From the NCBI GenBank assembly GCA_016802295.1, contig JAESIW010000020.1, forward strand, positions 1,038,031-1,102,030: a stretch of 64,000 bases of DNA, read 5' to 3'. The stretch's first letter is position 1. Each line of letters starts with the position of its first letter. Positions 1 through 9,897 of this stretch are shown one piece after another. The DNA comes from Brachionus rotundiformis. Its lineage: Eukaryota; Rotifera; Eurotatoria; Ploima; Brachionidae. Position numbers and translations under genes: made by a program. The notes below the pieces were generated by a model. That model had not been told where the DNA came from and ran no database searches. It saw only the letters and a program-made list of their open reading frames with translations.

Positions 1-1646
1 GGCACTTATTTGCAAGGGAATACGGTATTACATACTATTTAATTTCAAGAAATTTAGAATGATCTTTTTTTTCTAGAATGCCAATGTTTCATTTTGATCA
101 TTTGGAAAATTCTCTTTTAAAAGAGATCTCAAGGCGTTTGTAAAATCTTTTTGATTGAATAAAAAAATATAAATATTAATAAAACTAAAACTATTAAATT
201 AAATATTACAAATATCTCAATTATAGTCATTTTCAGCATTCACATCGACCCTTCTACGGTTACCGCCATTCCTTGACCCTTAACCACTCGATTTAGATTG
301 TGTTGAGGCAAATTGAAAACAATCTACTGATTCTGGTAATAGATCTTATATAATTGTAATCTCTTGGAAAGATCTGACTTTCTTTCAATTTAACTAATTG
401 TTCATTACCTTTTTTTTAATGCGTTTTCGAGACCAGATGATTTAGTATCAAAGCTAGTCCCTTTAAAATTCTATTTTTGTTATTATAAGTAGATAAAAAA
501 AAATTTAAATCAAAAAACATACCGAATTTCAAAAAAACCTTACAATCACTAATAATCACATAAGTTAAGAGAAGAAAATAATTCTTAAAACTTAAAATAT
601 TAAATTTATGTATATTTTGTTTCAAAGGTAATTGATATAGTGTTGGACGAAAATGGCGAATGGTATAACTGATAGTTTATTTGGAAAAATAAAAATTCCT
701 TAATTTTTTACCATGTTTTACGGCTATTTACCTTAATTTACGCAAAATATAGTTATGAATAAAATTTACGTAAAATTAAGTAAATTCACATTTGAATGTC
801 ACTAAAATAAAGGATAAAGATAGTAGGTGATAATCAACTTCCTTCAACTCCTCAAATGTGAATTTACTTAATTTTACGTAAATTTTATTCATAACTATAT
901 TTTGCGTAAATTAAGGTAAATAGCCGTAAAACATGGTAAAAAATTAAGGAATTTTTATTTTTCCAAATAAACTATCAGTTATACCATTCGCCATTTTCGT
1001 CCAACACTATATCAATTACCTTTGAAACAAAATATACATAAATTTAATATTTTAAGTTTTAAGAATTATTTTCTTCTCTTAACTTATGTGATTATTAGTG
1101 ATTGTAAGGTTTTTTTGAAATTCGGTATGTTTTTTGATTTAAATTTTTTTTTATCTACTTATAATAACAAAAATAGAATTTTAAAGGGACTAGCTTTGAT
1201 ACTAAATCATCTGGTCTCGAAAACGCATTAAAAAAAAGGTAATGAACAATTAGTTAAATTGAAAGAAAGTCAGATCTTTCCAAGAGATTACAATTATATA
1301 AGATCTATTACCAGAATCAGTAGATTGTTTTCAATTTGCCTCAACACAATCTAAATCGAGTGGTTAAGGGTCAAGGAATGGCGGTAACCGTAGAAGGGTC
1401 GATGTGAATGCTGAAAATGACTATAATTGAGATATTTGTAATATTTAATTTAATAGTTTTAGTTTTATTAATATTTATATTTTTTTATTCAATCAAAAAG
1501 ATTTTACAAACGCCTTGAGATCTCTTTTAAAAGAGAATTTTCCAAATGATCAAAATGAAACATTGGCATTCTAGAAAAAAAAGATCATTCTAAATTTCTT
1601 GAAATTAAATAGTATGTAATACCGTATTCCCTTGCAAATAAGTGCC
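1..1646. repeat. 1.65-kb near-perfect palindrome (foldback element)
   Basis: Positions 1-795 and 852-1646 are reverse complements around a centre at 823.5, with a spacer of about 56 bp. Every stretch compared by eye matched without a mismatch, including the outer ends (ggcacttatttgcaaggg at 1, its complement ending at 1646), the 240-310 block and the inner ends. The element starts exactly at the window edge, so the left arm may extend further. The outer end with the motif accgtattcccttgcaaata is shared with foldback elements elsewhere in the window. The two identical 69-codon frames in the arms begin at TTG and are not credible genes. It could be a young foldback transposon, a recent inverted duplication or an assembly foldback chimera. 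Confidence 0.9.
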
Positions 1647-1750
1647 CCCCTAAGACCCCCTTTTTAAAAGCTAATCAAAAAATATTTAATTTGAAGAAAA
1701 TTTCCTATCATCTAAAAGCTTAAATTCCTCAATAAAGACACAATTCTGAA

Positions 1751-2070
1751 GGCACTTATTTGCAAGGGTATATGATATAATATATTGCTCGATTAAAGTT
1801 CGTTTTTTTAAACTTAGATTCAAGGAAAATTAAAGAAATATGTGCCAAAGAATTGAACGTTTGATCTGGTCTGGGATAGGGCAAAAAATAACCTAAGAAA
1901 AACGTAAGGTCTAAGCCAATTAAGCAAAATATGTTAACTGATTAAAATATGACTTAAATTTAAAATAATCTTTTTGTCTTAATATTGTTTTAACCATATT
2001 TTACCGTAATTTACGCAAAATATAGTTATGAATAAAATTTACGTAAAATTAAGTAAATTCACTTTTTGAT
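1751..2070 (+). repeat. Shortened direct copy of the palindrome arm
   Basis: It begins with the same outer end (ggcacttatttgcaaggg) as position 1. It ends with the same inner segment (ttacgcaaaatatagttatg, then aattaagtaaattcac) found at about 738-790. The middle differs and is much shorter, about 0.3 kb against 0.8 kb. This looks like an internally deleted copy of the same mobile unit in direct orientation. Confidence 0.7.
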
Positions 2071-2689
2071 ACCAAGTAATTTTTCGTGAATTTACGTAAA
2101 TTTTCCAGAAATCCACGTGTCAAGTACTGTATGTGCAGGTTTCTAGAATTTTCATTTATAAATTATTAATTGTATTGAAATTTTATTGAAGATGCTGTTA
2201 GTGCCAATTCGAAAAAAATTCAAAAATAATTCTTGATAAGAAAGTTGTAAATAGAAAACTAAATTGATTAGTTGATTGAACTTTCTCGTTTTTAAGATGT
2301 GTTTACATGTGCAAACACAAATAAAAATTAACCCACTTTAAAACATTAGTCAAATAACATATAATAGAGGGATAAAAAGGTTCGTTAAAGTTTGAGTTGA
2401 TCAAATAGAATTTTTAAATTTGAAATTGGCTGAATAAATGTTTGAAGATTATAGGATTTGGATTATGTAACAACAACCACAGGGCATAAAAAAATAGCTC
2501 TTCGTTCTTGCAGTACAATGCTTTTAAATGAGCTGACATTAAAAATTTTGAGAAAGTTAGGTGCCACTAAACGATTACCGACATGTATTAATTTAGACAC
2601 AAAAATTGAAGAATCTCATTTATAGACCATTTTCTATGTTTAGTGATTAAGATCAATCAATCCATAATAAATGGGTTTACTGGTGCTAT

Positions 2690-2990
2690 ATTTTTGACCT
2701 AGAGAAAGCCTTTGATAAGAAATCCCACAGTGGCATAATTGAAAAACTTAAGTCAAAAGGTCTAAAAACAAACCTCTAAAATTATATAAAAATATCTTAA
2801 AAGACAGAACTTTAGAAATATACCAAAGACTATCAAAGCAAGGAAGTTGATTATCACCTACTATCTTTATCCTTTATTTTAGTGACATTCAAATGACCCA
2901 AAACAAAATTCTCAAGATTATAAAATTCATTCAAGATTTAATGACGAACTAATTGCCAAAGAAGTGACTGATTTTACTGCAAACCAACAG
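2690..2990 (+). mobile_element. Decayed LINE reverse-transcriptase fragment
   Basis: The + strand reads as broken non-LTR reverse transcriptase. FDLEKAFD (about 2695-2718) matches the RT motif with the first catalytic aspartate. It is followed by SHSGIIEKLKSKGLK. After frame breaks comes GS*LSPTIFILYFSDI (about 2842-2890), which matches the usual QGSPLSP...DI motif. There are stops in every frame. The sequence 2840-2895 recurs, inverted, as the loop of the palindrome at 789-844. Confidence 0.75.
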
Positions 2991-3342
2991 ACACCAAACC
3001 ATGCCATTTTTTAAACTCCGTTAGATACTTTATTATAGACATACTTCATAAATTGATTTAAACTTTCTTAAATGTTCTCTTAATTATCTAAATTTTCCTA
3101 AAAGGTGGACTGAAATGTTGATAAGAGAATAAGAGGCGACATGTTTCAATGCTTCAAGCTCCACAAAGGAATAAATCAAGAAAATGAGTGATCCGTCTTG
3201 CACCAAGTAACTCATTGTTTAATTTAGATCTTCTGAATGGTTACAAATGTCTACAAATCATTTTATTAAAATGAATTATTTTTAAACATTTTAATAAAAT
3301 AATAACTTTCAAATATAATTAAAAAATGATCAGAGATGAGAT

Positions 3343-3584
3343 TAGGGTTAGGAAACCGGTTCGTTTTTGGAACCGGTTTTGTATTTAAACAGATTATATC
3401 CGAAAAATAAAAAGAAGATTTTTGATCGAAAAACTTTTTTTTTTATTAATTTTAAATTTTTTCAAAAAAACAATTGAGAAAAATTCAATTCTTATAAAAA
3501 AAATTGAAAAAAAAAATTTTTTTCTTAATACTTATGTTATTCAAATTGAACCGGTTTTAAATTCGAACCGGTTTACCATCACTA
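3343..3584. mobile_element. hAT-type MITE with 8-bp target duplication
   Basis: The ends are inverted repeats: TAGGGTTAGGAAACCGGTTCG-like on the left, and on the right the complement beginning TAGTGATGGTAAACCGGTTCG. The direct repeat gatgagat flanks it at 3335-3342 and 3585-3592. A TAG-start terminus with an 8-bp duplication is typical of the hAT superfamily. The 242-bp interior is A/T-rich and non-coding, with several ACCGGTT motifs. It would need a transposase from elsewhere. Confidence 0.75.
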
Positions 3585-3829
3585 GATGAGATTTCAAAAT
3601 AAGAAATTATTTTTAAATTTTCATTTTTCTATTCCATTTTAATTGATTATCAAAAGATTAGTATACTTTTTATGAGAATTTAAATAAAAATATCATTTTA
3701 ATTTTTCTATCACTTCAGTTACTTAATAAGAATTAAATAAGGACAGACTGGAATATTACATACTATACAAAATTTTAAAAAATATTTTTAGATATAATTT
3801 ATTAAAAAATTAGAAATTTAATTAAAAAA

Positions 3830-4310
3830 TTGGGAAAGAAGCAGTCACCATAACTCTGCCGATCATTAGGTCCCAAGCCCTGATGAAAAAAGAGGAGGGT
3901 GGTAGCAGTCACATGCATCTTATGTGTGTGTGGTCTTTCACGTAGTCTTCAGAAGAGCTGTATGGCGGGTACATAGGCCTACGGGTCTTTGTCCAAGTCT
4001 TGTCGTATGAGGGCGCCGCTGGCTTCGACCATCTCCCAGTATAGAATCCGAAAGGAGCGAGAATCTGCTGTACAGATGACCCTTTGCAGATAGACGAAAC
4101 TTTGGAAGCTTTAAGTTAAGACTTTATCTCGTGTGTGAGAGAAGTCGCTTGGTTTGTGGTTCCAAGCTAGTCTAAATAGTTGCCGAGTTCGCAGCCAATT
4201 TAAGTGTTCGGATGAGTGGCGCTGTTTATGATGAACGTCCCACTGGCTTCTTAGGGAAAGACGCCGTCATAACTCTGTCAAAGCCGGTGTCAAAGGCATT
4301 ACGGTAATAG
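3830..4310. other. GC-rich non-coding block, probably transposon-derived
   Basis: About 480 bp that is clearly GC-richer than the flanking DNA, with no long open frame. It includes the motif ggtcccaagccctgatg and phrases such as aaagaggagggtggtagc, which resemble 5' leaders of non-LTR elements. A short direct repeat (cataactctg) occurs near both ends. Its right edge, aaaggcattacggta (about 4294-4308), matches the terminal sequence of the foldback element ending at 26632. I cannot assign it to a named family. Confidence 0.4.
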
Positions 4311-4900
4311 TTTTTGATAATTTTGATTGTAAATAGAATCTAAAAGCTTATTTTAAGCCTAAATCTCGGCATTAAAAATTTATTTGTTTATTTATTTATC
4401 TTTGTTTTCTAACACGTCAAAATAATATTAATTTTCTTTACGTATGAGCTTATTATTAAATAATTTCTTAGTTAATTCGATGATAAATATGTATCAAAAA
4501 TAGCTAAACTTGTCAAAAATTAAATGATGTGTGATTAATAATTTCCGATTAAAAGACTAATGCTAATATCTATAGCATTTAAGCTGCTTCCTTATTTTTT
4601 CAAATAATTTCCATAATTTAGTATTATTAATTGGTTATCTTAAAAATAAGACAACAGCTTCAAACCTCTCAGCGTCGGTCTTTAAAGTCAAGCAATTGAA
4701 TAACCAAAACACGTGTAATAATACGTGATATTCTTTTAGATTAAAATGTTCATACTTTAATAATTCAAAAATAATATTTTGAAGGAATCTAATTTTTTTC
4801 ATTGATTATGATTTTTTAAAATTAAACTAGATCTTTGTAACATGATGTCAAATTAAAATTTTTTAAAATTTTAAAATTATTTAATTTAAAAAAATTATTT

Positions 4901-4948
4901 TAGTATTAGCGGAATTATTTGATTTTTCCAATTGATCCGCTAATACTA
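4901..4948. repeat. Perfect 13-bp hairpin
   Basis: tagtattagcgga (4901-4913) and its exact reverse complement (4936-4948) are separated by a 22-nt loop. The hairpin lies about 300 bp upstream of the 7TM receptor start. It may be a small MITE remnant. No function can be read from it. Confidence 0.6.
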
Positions 4949-5256
4949 TTTTAATTTCAATTTAGAGATTTCAGAAAGAAATACGCAATCAAATCCATAA
5001 GCGCTTCTCATCTCTTTGCTATTATCTTTTATTTTGATATAATTGCTGAACATAATTCGATTATCCCAAAATAAAAAAAAAACAATACAGTGGGCGTTTA
5101 ATTTGAAATTTTTTAAATTTATCTCATCAGATATTAGTCAGTATATTTTATCTAAATTTACTATTACTAATTAAGACTTACTCTTTTTTCTATAGCATAA
5201 GTTTGATAAAAAGCAATTTTTTTTTTTAATAAAATTTTTAAATTTTAGTTAGAAAA

Positions 5257-7704
5257 ATGAAAGTATCAGGATATATTTTTTATTTTTGCATTTATTTATA
5301 TTTGATTAAATTAGTTTTGAGTACAACTGTCCATCACTATTGTCCAATTTCCAAAGATGTCTACTTTGCACCCATTTCCAAATTATTAGTAATCACTAAT
5401 TATAAAAAAATAAATAACATTAATCAAAATAGCAGTTGTCTTAAAAATGTTAGCAATATTGTTGCTTATAGCGTTAAAGAAATGTACCAGAAAACAATAT
5501 CTAGTGATTTTGACTTCTTTACTTTGGCAAAAATGACCTCAATAATAAATAGATCTGACCTAACTGTTATTGCTTTTATTCAGATCGAGGGTCTGGGAAT
5601 GGCTGATATGGTGGCCAAAATTGGTAAAGAAAAACAATTAGAATCAAAAAAATTTTCCATTTTATTCATTGAGTCAAAAATTAAATTCTTTTATGAAAAA
5701 ACACTGATTCAATCATGTTCACAAATGGCTAACAAAAATCTTTCCTCATTATTGGACAAAGTCTACTTGGAAGAACTAGTGTTTGAACGAACTAGGAAAA
5801 GCAGTAAGCTTTGTCCATTGATTTTCCAAAATGTTCACATAAACTACATTTTTTTTATGCCCCTAATCGATACATTTTATCTTTCTACGAAATTTTATTT
5901 CGACAAAATGGTAGATTCAAGACCTATTAACTTCATAATAAATAATTTGGTTTTCTTGGGATGTGTAAGAATTAAACTTGATGAAAATTTAATTGACCCT
6001 AATGTATTTAAGAATATAACCTCAATCGAAGTTATGGGAAATATCCAATCTATCCAAGATGATCTGTTCACTAAATTTCCCAACATAAATTCATTTAGTT
6101 TTGATGGACAAAACTTTCGCCAACAAGCACACAGAACCCAGCTCAAATGGGTCAAATCAATAAATTCAAATGTAAAAATTAACTCCTCAAATATAAGTTT
6201 AATAAGTGAAAACTATAAGTTTTCCAAAAAAATATATATCTATTTTGCCGATCCATCTTATATAGATTATGGCAATTTTCACCAATTTGTGGATATGGGC
6301 AACACTTTTCCAGACGAAGATTTTTGTCTTTACAGTGATTTTCCATTTGATCAAATGGTATTCTTAGAGTTTGATAAGCTGGACTACGAGTCCTTGGACA
6401 ATCCTACATTCACATGCACCTTAGTTTGGCTTACATACAAAATAAGTATGCATACCATCAGTGTTTCTTCTCTTCCCAAGCATAAACAAAAAATAACATC
6501 TCTAAAGAAAAGTTATGATGAATGTAATTTTGATAGAAGAATCCAATTATGTAGTCCTAATCAAACATGGAAATTTGTCAACAGAAATACAATTGCTGAA
6601 TTTCAATATTACAACATATTTTTAATGTATTTGCTTGATTTTTTTAACATACCAATAGCTTGTATATTCGGAATGGTAATCAACTTTTTTAGCATCATTA
6701 CAATATCTAAAATAGATAAGAGAGAAAGCTATTGGATTTTGAAGCAGTTTTATTACATGAAAATGAATGCTATTTTTAATTTTCTGATATGTTTTATAGA
6801 GCTTTTTCGACTTGTTTATATTTGGCCAAATACTTTGGGAAATGGCATATGGCACTTGGTGCCATCACAATATTTCAAGATCATATTTCATGAATACTTT
6901 GTAAACTGCTTTAAATTTTGCTCTAATATAACTTTAATTGTATTTTCCATAATGAGATGCTCAATGATAAAAGACAAAATGTCATATAGGAATTATTTGA
7001 TATTTAAATTAAATCCCAAAAAGACAACTTTTTTTATTCTCATATTTTCCCTGGTGGTATTTTCAATAAAGCTATTTTCTTATGATATAAATTATTTCAA
7101 TCTATTTTTTGACTATCCGAGCCATAAAAACTATGACTATCTGAGAGTCCAAAACAAAAAAGGCGAATTGGCCATCAATATAACAAATTTTATCACTGAT
7201 TTTGTCAATTATATACTTTTTTGGATGATTCATTTGGTAATAGATTTGGTAATGATTGGAAATATTTCAAAAGTTTTAAAGCAAAAGAGAACTTTCTGCG
7301 ACAGAACACATCCCAGAGAATTTGAAAAAATTCATCTTAAATCTCTTGGAATGGTAATTTTGAACACAACTTTTAATGTCTTTCTAAAATTGCCTGGAAT
7401 GTCTGAGTTTATTTTCTGGAATAGAAAAACCATATACTATTTAATGAATGATAGCAAAAATCATAGTTCTCTTCTATTCTATTTTAATAATTTTAGCCGA
7501 AGTTTTATAATGCACGTTTTAGTAATTATAAGCGCTTTTTTTCAATTATTATCATTATCGATAAATTTTTTTATGTTATTTTATTTCAATTCAATTTTTA
7601 AAATTACCTTTCTTAAGATATTCTTACCGAAATTTGCCAAAAAACAAGATCCTTTAAGCTCTAATTTAAATACTCAACAATTAATACAATCAAGACCTAT
7701 TTAA
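5257..7704 (+). CDS. Single-exon 7TM receptor with large ectodomain
   Basis: The 815-aa protein starts with a signal peptide (about 1-23). An extracellular region of about 425 residues follows, with many N-glycosylation sites and a vague leucine/isoleucine-rich repeat feel around 220-290. It ends in seven hydrophobic segments near residues 453-485, 496-525, 545-570, 588-610, 648-672, 695-720 and 748-785. TM3 is followed by SIMRCSMI where rhodopsin-type receptors have DRY, so it is a very divergent GPCR-like protein. The start is an ATG just downstream of an acceptor-like attttag (AG at 5247-5248). No introns are evident, unlike most neighbours, and TAA ends the frame at 7702-7704. The ligand is unknown. 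The membrane topology is well supported, the GPCR label less so. Confidence 0.75.
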   Translation: MKVSGYIFYFCIYLYLIKLVLSTTVHHYCPISKDVYFAPISKLLVITNYKKINNINQNSSCLKNVSNIVAYSVKEMYQKTISSDFDFFTLAKMTSIINRSDLTVIAFIQIEGLGMADMVAKIGKEKQLESKKFSILFIESKIKFFYEKTLIQSCSQMANKNLSSLLDKVYLEELVFERTRKSSKLCPLIFQNVHINYIFFMPLIDTFYLSTKFYFDKMVDSRPINFIINNLVFLGCVRIKLDENLIDPNVFKNITSIEVMGNIQSIQDDLFTKFPNINSFSFDGQNFRQQAHRTQLKWVKSINSNVKINSSNISLISENYKFSKKIYIYFADPSYIDYGNFHQFVDMGNTFPDEDFCLYSDFPFDQMVFLEFDKLDYESLDNPTFTCTLVWLTYKISMHTISVSSLPKHKQKITSLKKSYDECNFDRRIQLCSPNQTWKFVNRNTIAEFQYYNIFLMYLLDFFNIPIACIFGMVINFFSIITISKIDKRESYWILKQFYYMKMNAIFNFLICFIELFRLVYIWPNTLGNGIWHLVPSQYFKIIFHEYFVNCFKFCSNITLIVFSIMRCSMIKDKMSYRNYLIFKLNPKKTTFFILIFSLVVFSIKLFSYDINYFNLFFDYPSHKNYDYLRVQNKKGELAINITNFITDFVNYILFWMIHLVIDLVMIGNISKVLKQKRTFCDRTHPREFEKIHLKSLGMVILNTTFNVFLKLPGMSEFIFWNRKTIYYLMNDSKNHSSLLFYFNNFSRSFIMHVLVIISAFFQLLSLSINFFMLFYFNSIFKITFLKIFLPKFAKKQDPLSSNLNTQQLIQSRPI

Positions 7705-8133
7705 TCGTTTCAATTTTATCTTGATTTAATAAATTTAAATAAAATGAAATTATCTTTTTTAATTATTGAAGAATGAGTTTTAAAATCAGATAATAAATTT
7801 TGACAAACAATTTATTTTTTGTTTAAATTTTTTTTATTTATATTTAGAAAAAATATTTTCTCTTTTGATGGTACCCAAAATATTAATTATTCTGACTGAG
7901 TTTTTATATTTATAAAGGCTAAACTTTTAAAAATATTCACGTGATATCTCATTATTGGATCTATTGTAGGAAAGTCACGTGTTTCTGTCGATCTTTTTTC
8001 TTGATCGAGAAATCCAGCTTTTAAATTAGGCACACAGCTGATTTCTCAGACCTCCCAGGAACCAATTCCTAACTAGGATTTTGTAAGAACTTTCAGAAGT
8101 TAATAGGAACAAGATTCTTAATAGGATCTAAAA

Positions 8134-8349
8134 ATGATCTTGACTAAATTCATATTTTTTTCCATCTGGCCAATATTAGCTAGTGAAGGCATTCACACAT
8201 CTTTAGAAACGATTCAAGATCAAGTAAGCATTTTATCCGAACGACAAGACCAAATAATTGAAAAGATTGACCGTAATTTTGAAAATATAATGGATAGACT
8301 TAATGTGTTAGAACGAAAGCCAGCTCAAGCCCTCCCTCGAAGAACTTAA
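8134..8349 (+). CDS. Putative small secreted coiled-coil protein
   Basis: This 71-codon ATG frame encodes a hydrophobic N terminus resembling a signal peptide (1-17, ending about ASEG). A heptad-like segment follows (about 22-60, SLETIQDQVSILSERQDQII and on to the DRLNVLE region). It would form a short secreted or membrane-tethered coiled coil. No family is recognised and no partner exon was found. It could be a small real gene, a first exon or a chance frame. The ordered coiled-coil pattern is the only positive argument. Confidence 0.35.
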   Translation: MILTKFIFFSIWPILASEGIHTSLETIQDQVSILSERQDQIIEKIDRNFENIMDRLNVLERKPAQALPRRT

Positions 8350-9897
8350 TGCTAACTTAACTGTTCCCCTTGTCTGTCTAAAATTTAACGGTCTCAGCTT
8401 TTTTAATTTTTTTTTCTTTCTAAAAAGTAAAAACAAGTTAAAATTTTTATTTAATTTATAATTTTTTGTTTTTTTTGTAAGCCTGATAGTTGAAAAAACT
8501 CAGGAATGTCGGAATGTTTGTTGATAATTGGAAGAGCATTGTCAAGTCATTTCGTCTAAATTTAGAAGAATTTAATTCTTTAACCATATATTAAGAACCA
8601 GAAGCCAAAGATGAAGATAGCGAAAATTTTGATGACTTGGAGCCTGCCTAGGATTAAGGCCCTCAAAAAAGCGAACCAAGTCGCAATCAACAACATTGTA
8701 TCAACTACATCCAATCGAAACATCAGCATGCATTTATGTATGCTTTATAATCCATATATAACACTTATTGTTTTTATTTTGTTTTTCTATTAGATTTTTA
8801 TTAGTTTATTTTTGTTCTATTTATTATTTTATATGATTTTTTGTTATATTTTTTATCTGCTTCACTCATTTTTATTTTCTTAAAATACAATTAATAAAAA
8901 TAATTTTTGATTTGCAAAGAGCTTAATAAAATCTTATGAAATTCTATCAACTTTTGAGAACTTTATTTCAGTTTGGATCTTAAACCGTACTGGCTTAAGA
9001 TCCTTTACTGAGCTGGTTAGGTAAATTGTACAGTCACGAATTCTGATAGGATTCTAATTAAGATCTAGACGGAAATTGCTCTCTGGGCTAACTAAGAAAA
9101 TTGGGTAACTGGAATTTACCTTAAAGTCAGTCTGAGCACTGACCTAGACATATGTGGTATACTTAGAACAATTTCGGTTTACAAGTGAAATCACATTTTT
9201 GTACCTGTTGTCCATAAATATAATAGTTTATTGAAGAAATTAGGGGTGTTCCAGTCTTTAGGAAATCAGTTTGAATACCTTTTTATTAAAGCTTTGAAAT
9301 GTTTACCTTTCTAGCTGATGCTTTTTTAGGATGATTCCTAAATATACCAAAAAATTAATCAGTGTTCCAAAATTTGTTTTGGAACACGATTAGAATAATT
9401 ATAAAGAATTGAATAAAGAAAATGATCTTTTATTGATTAAATTATTATTACAATTAGGGAAATATTGAGAATTTTATTTGATATTTAATATTAAGCATTT
9501 TTAAAAATTGGAATGTAAGTGGCTATGTAAAAGATGTTTTTTAATTTTAAAAATACATTAATAATTCAATTTACGTAAATTATCGAGAAATTTTTTTACC
9601 AAAAAATCCCCTGTGTTAATAAAATACTGTTCTTTGAGACCTATAATGCTAAAAACATTTAAAAAAAAAGAATTTTTTTGATAATTTTTATGCTGATTTT
9701 TTCTAAATTAAATTTGAAAAAAAATTATTTTATATTATTTCAAAAAAAAATTTCTAAAATAAACAAAATATTAAAGAACAAAATTAAAGTTTAAAATTAA
9801 TGTGAATCACGTGAAAAATTGTAATTTAAAATAAAGACTTGAACATTTGAAAAAGCGCTAATTAAACCAATTTAGCTGTACTTTCTGAAAATTTACT
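8350..9897. other. Intergenic A/T-rich stretch
   Basis: No convincing gene. A 60-codon frame at 8611-8793 has no recognisable features. A short palindrome (gtgttccaaaa and its complement, about 9362-9388) is the only notable structure. The acceptor-like tttag at 9871-9875 lies 22 nt before the next start codon. Confidence 0.5.

Noticed and set aside
416..1231. Two identical 69-codon frames in the palindrome arms (416-625 minus and 1022-1231 plus)
   Set aside because: They start at TTG, have A/T-driven composition and no domain. They are identical only because the arms are.
8611..8793. 60-codon + frame
   Set aside because: No signal peptide, domain or composition shift. Likely chance.
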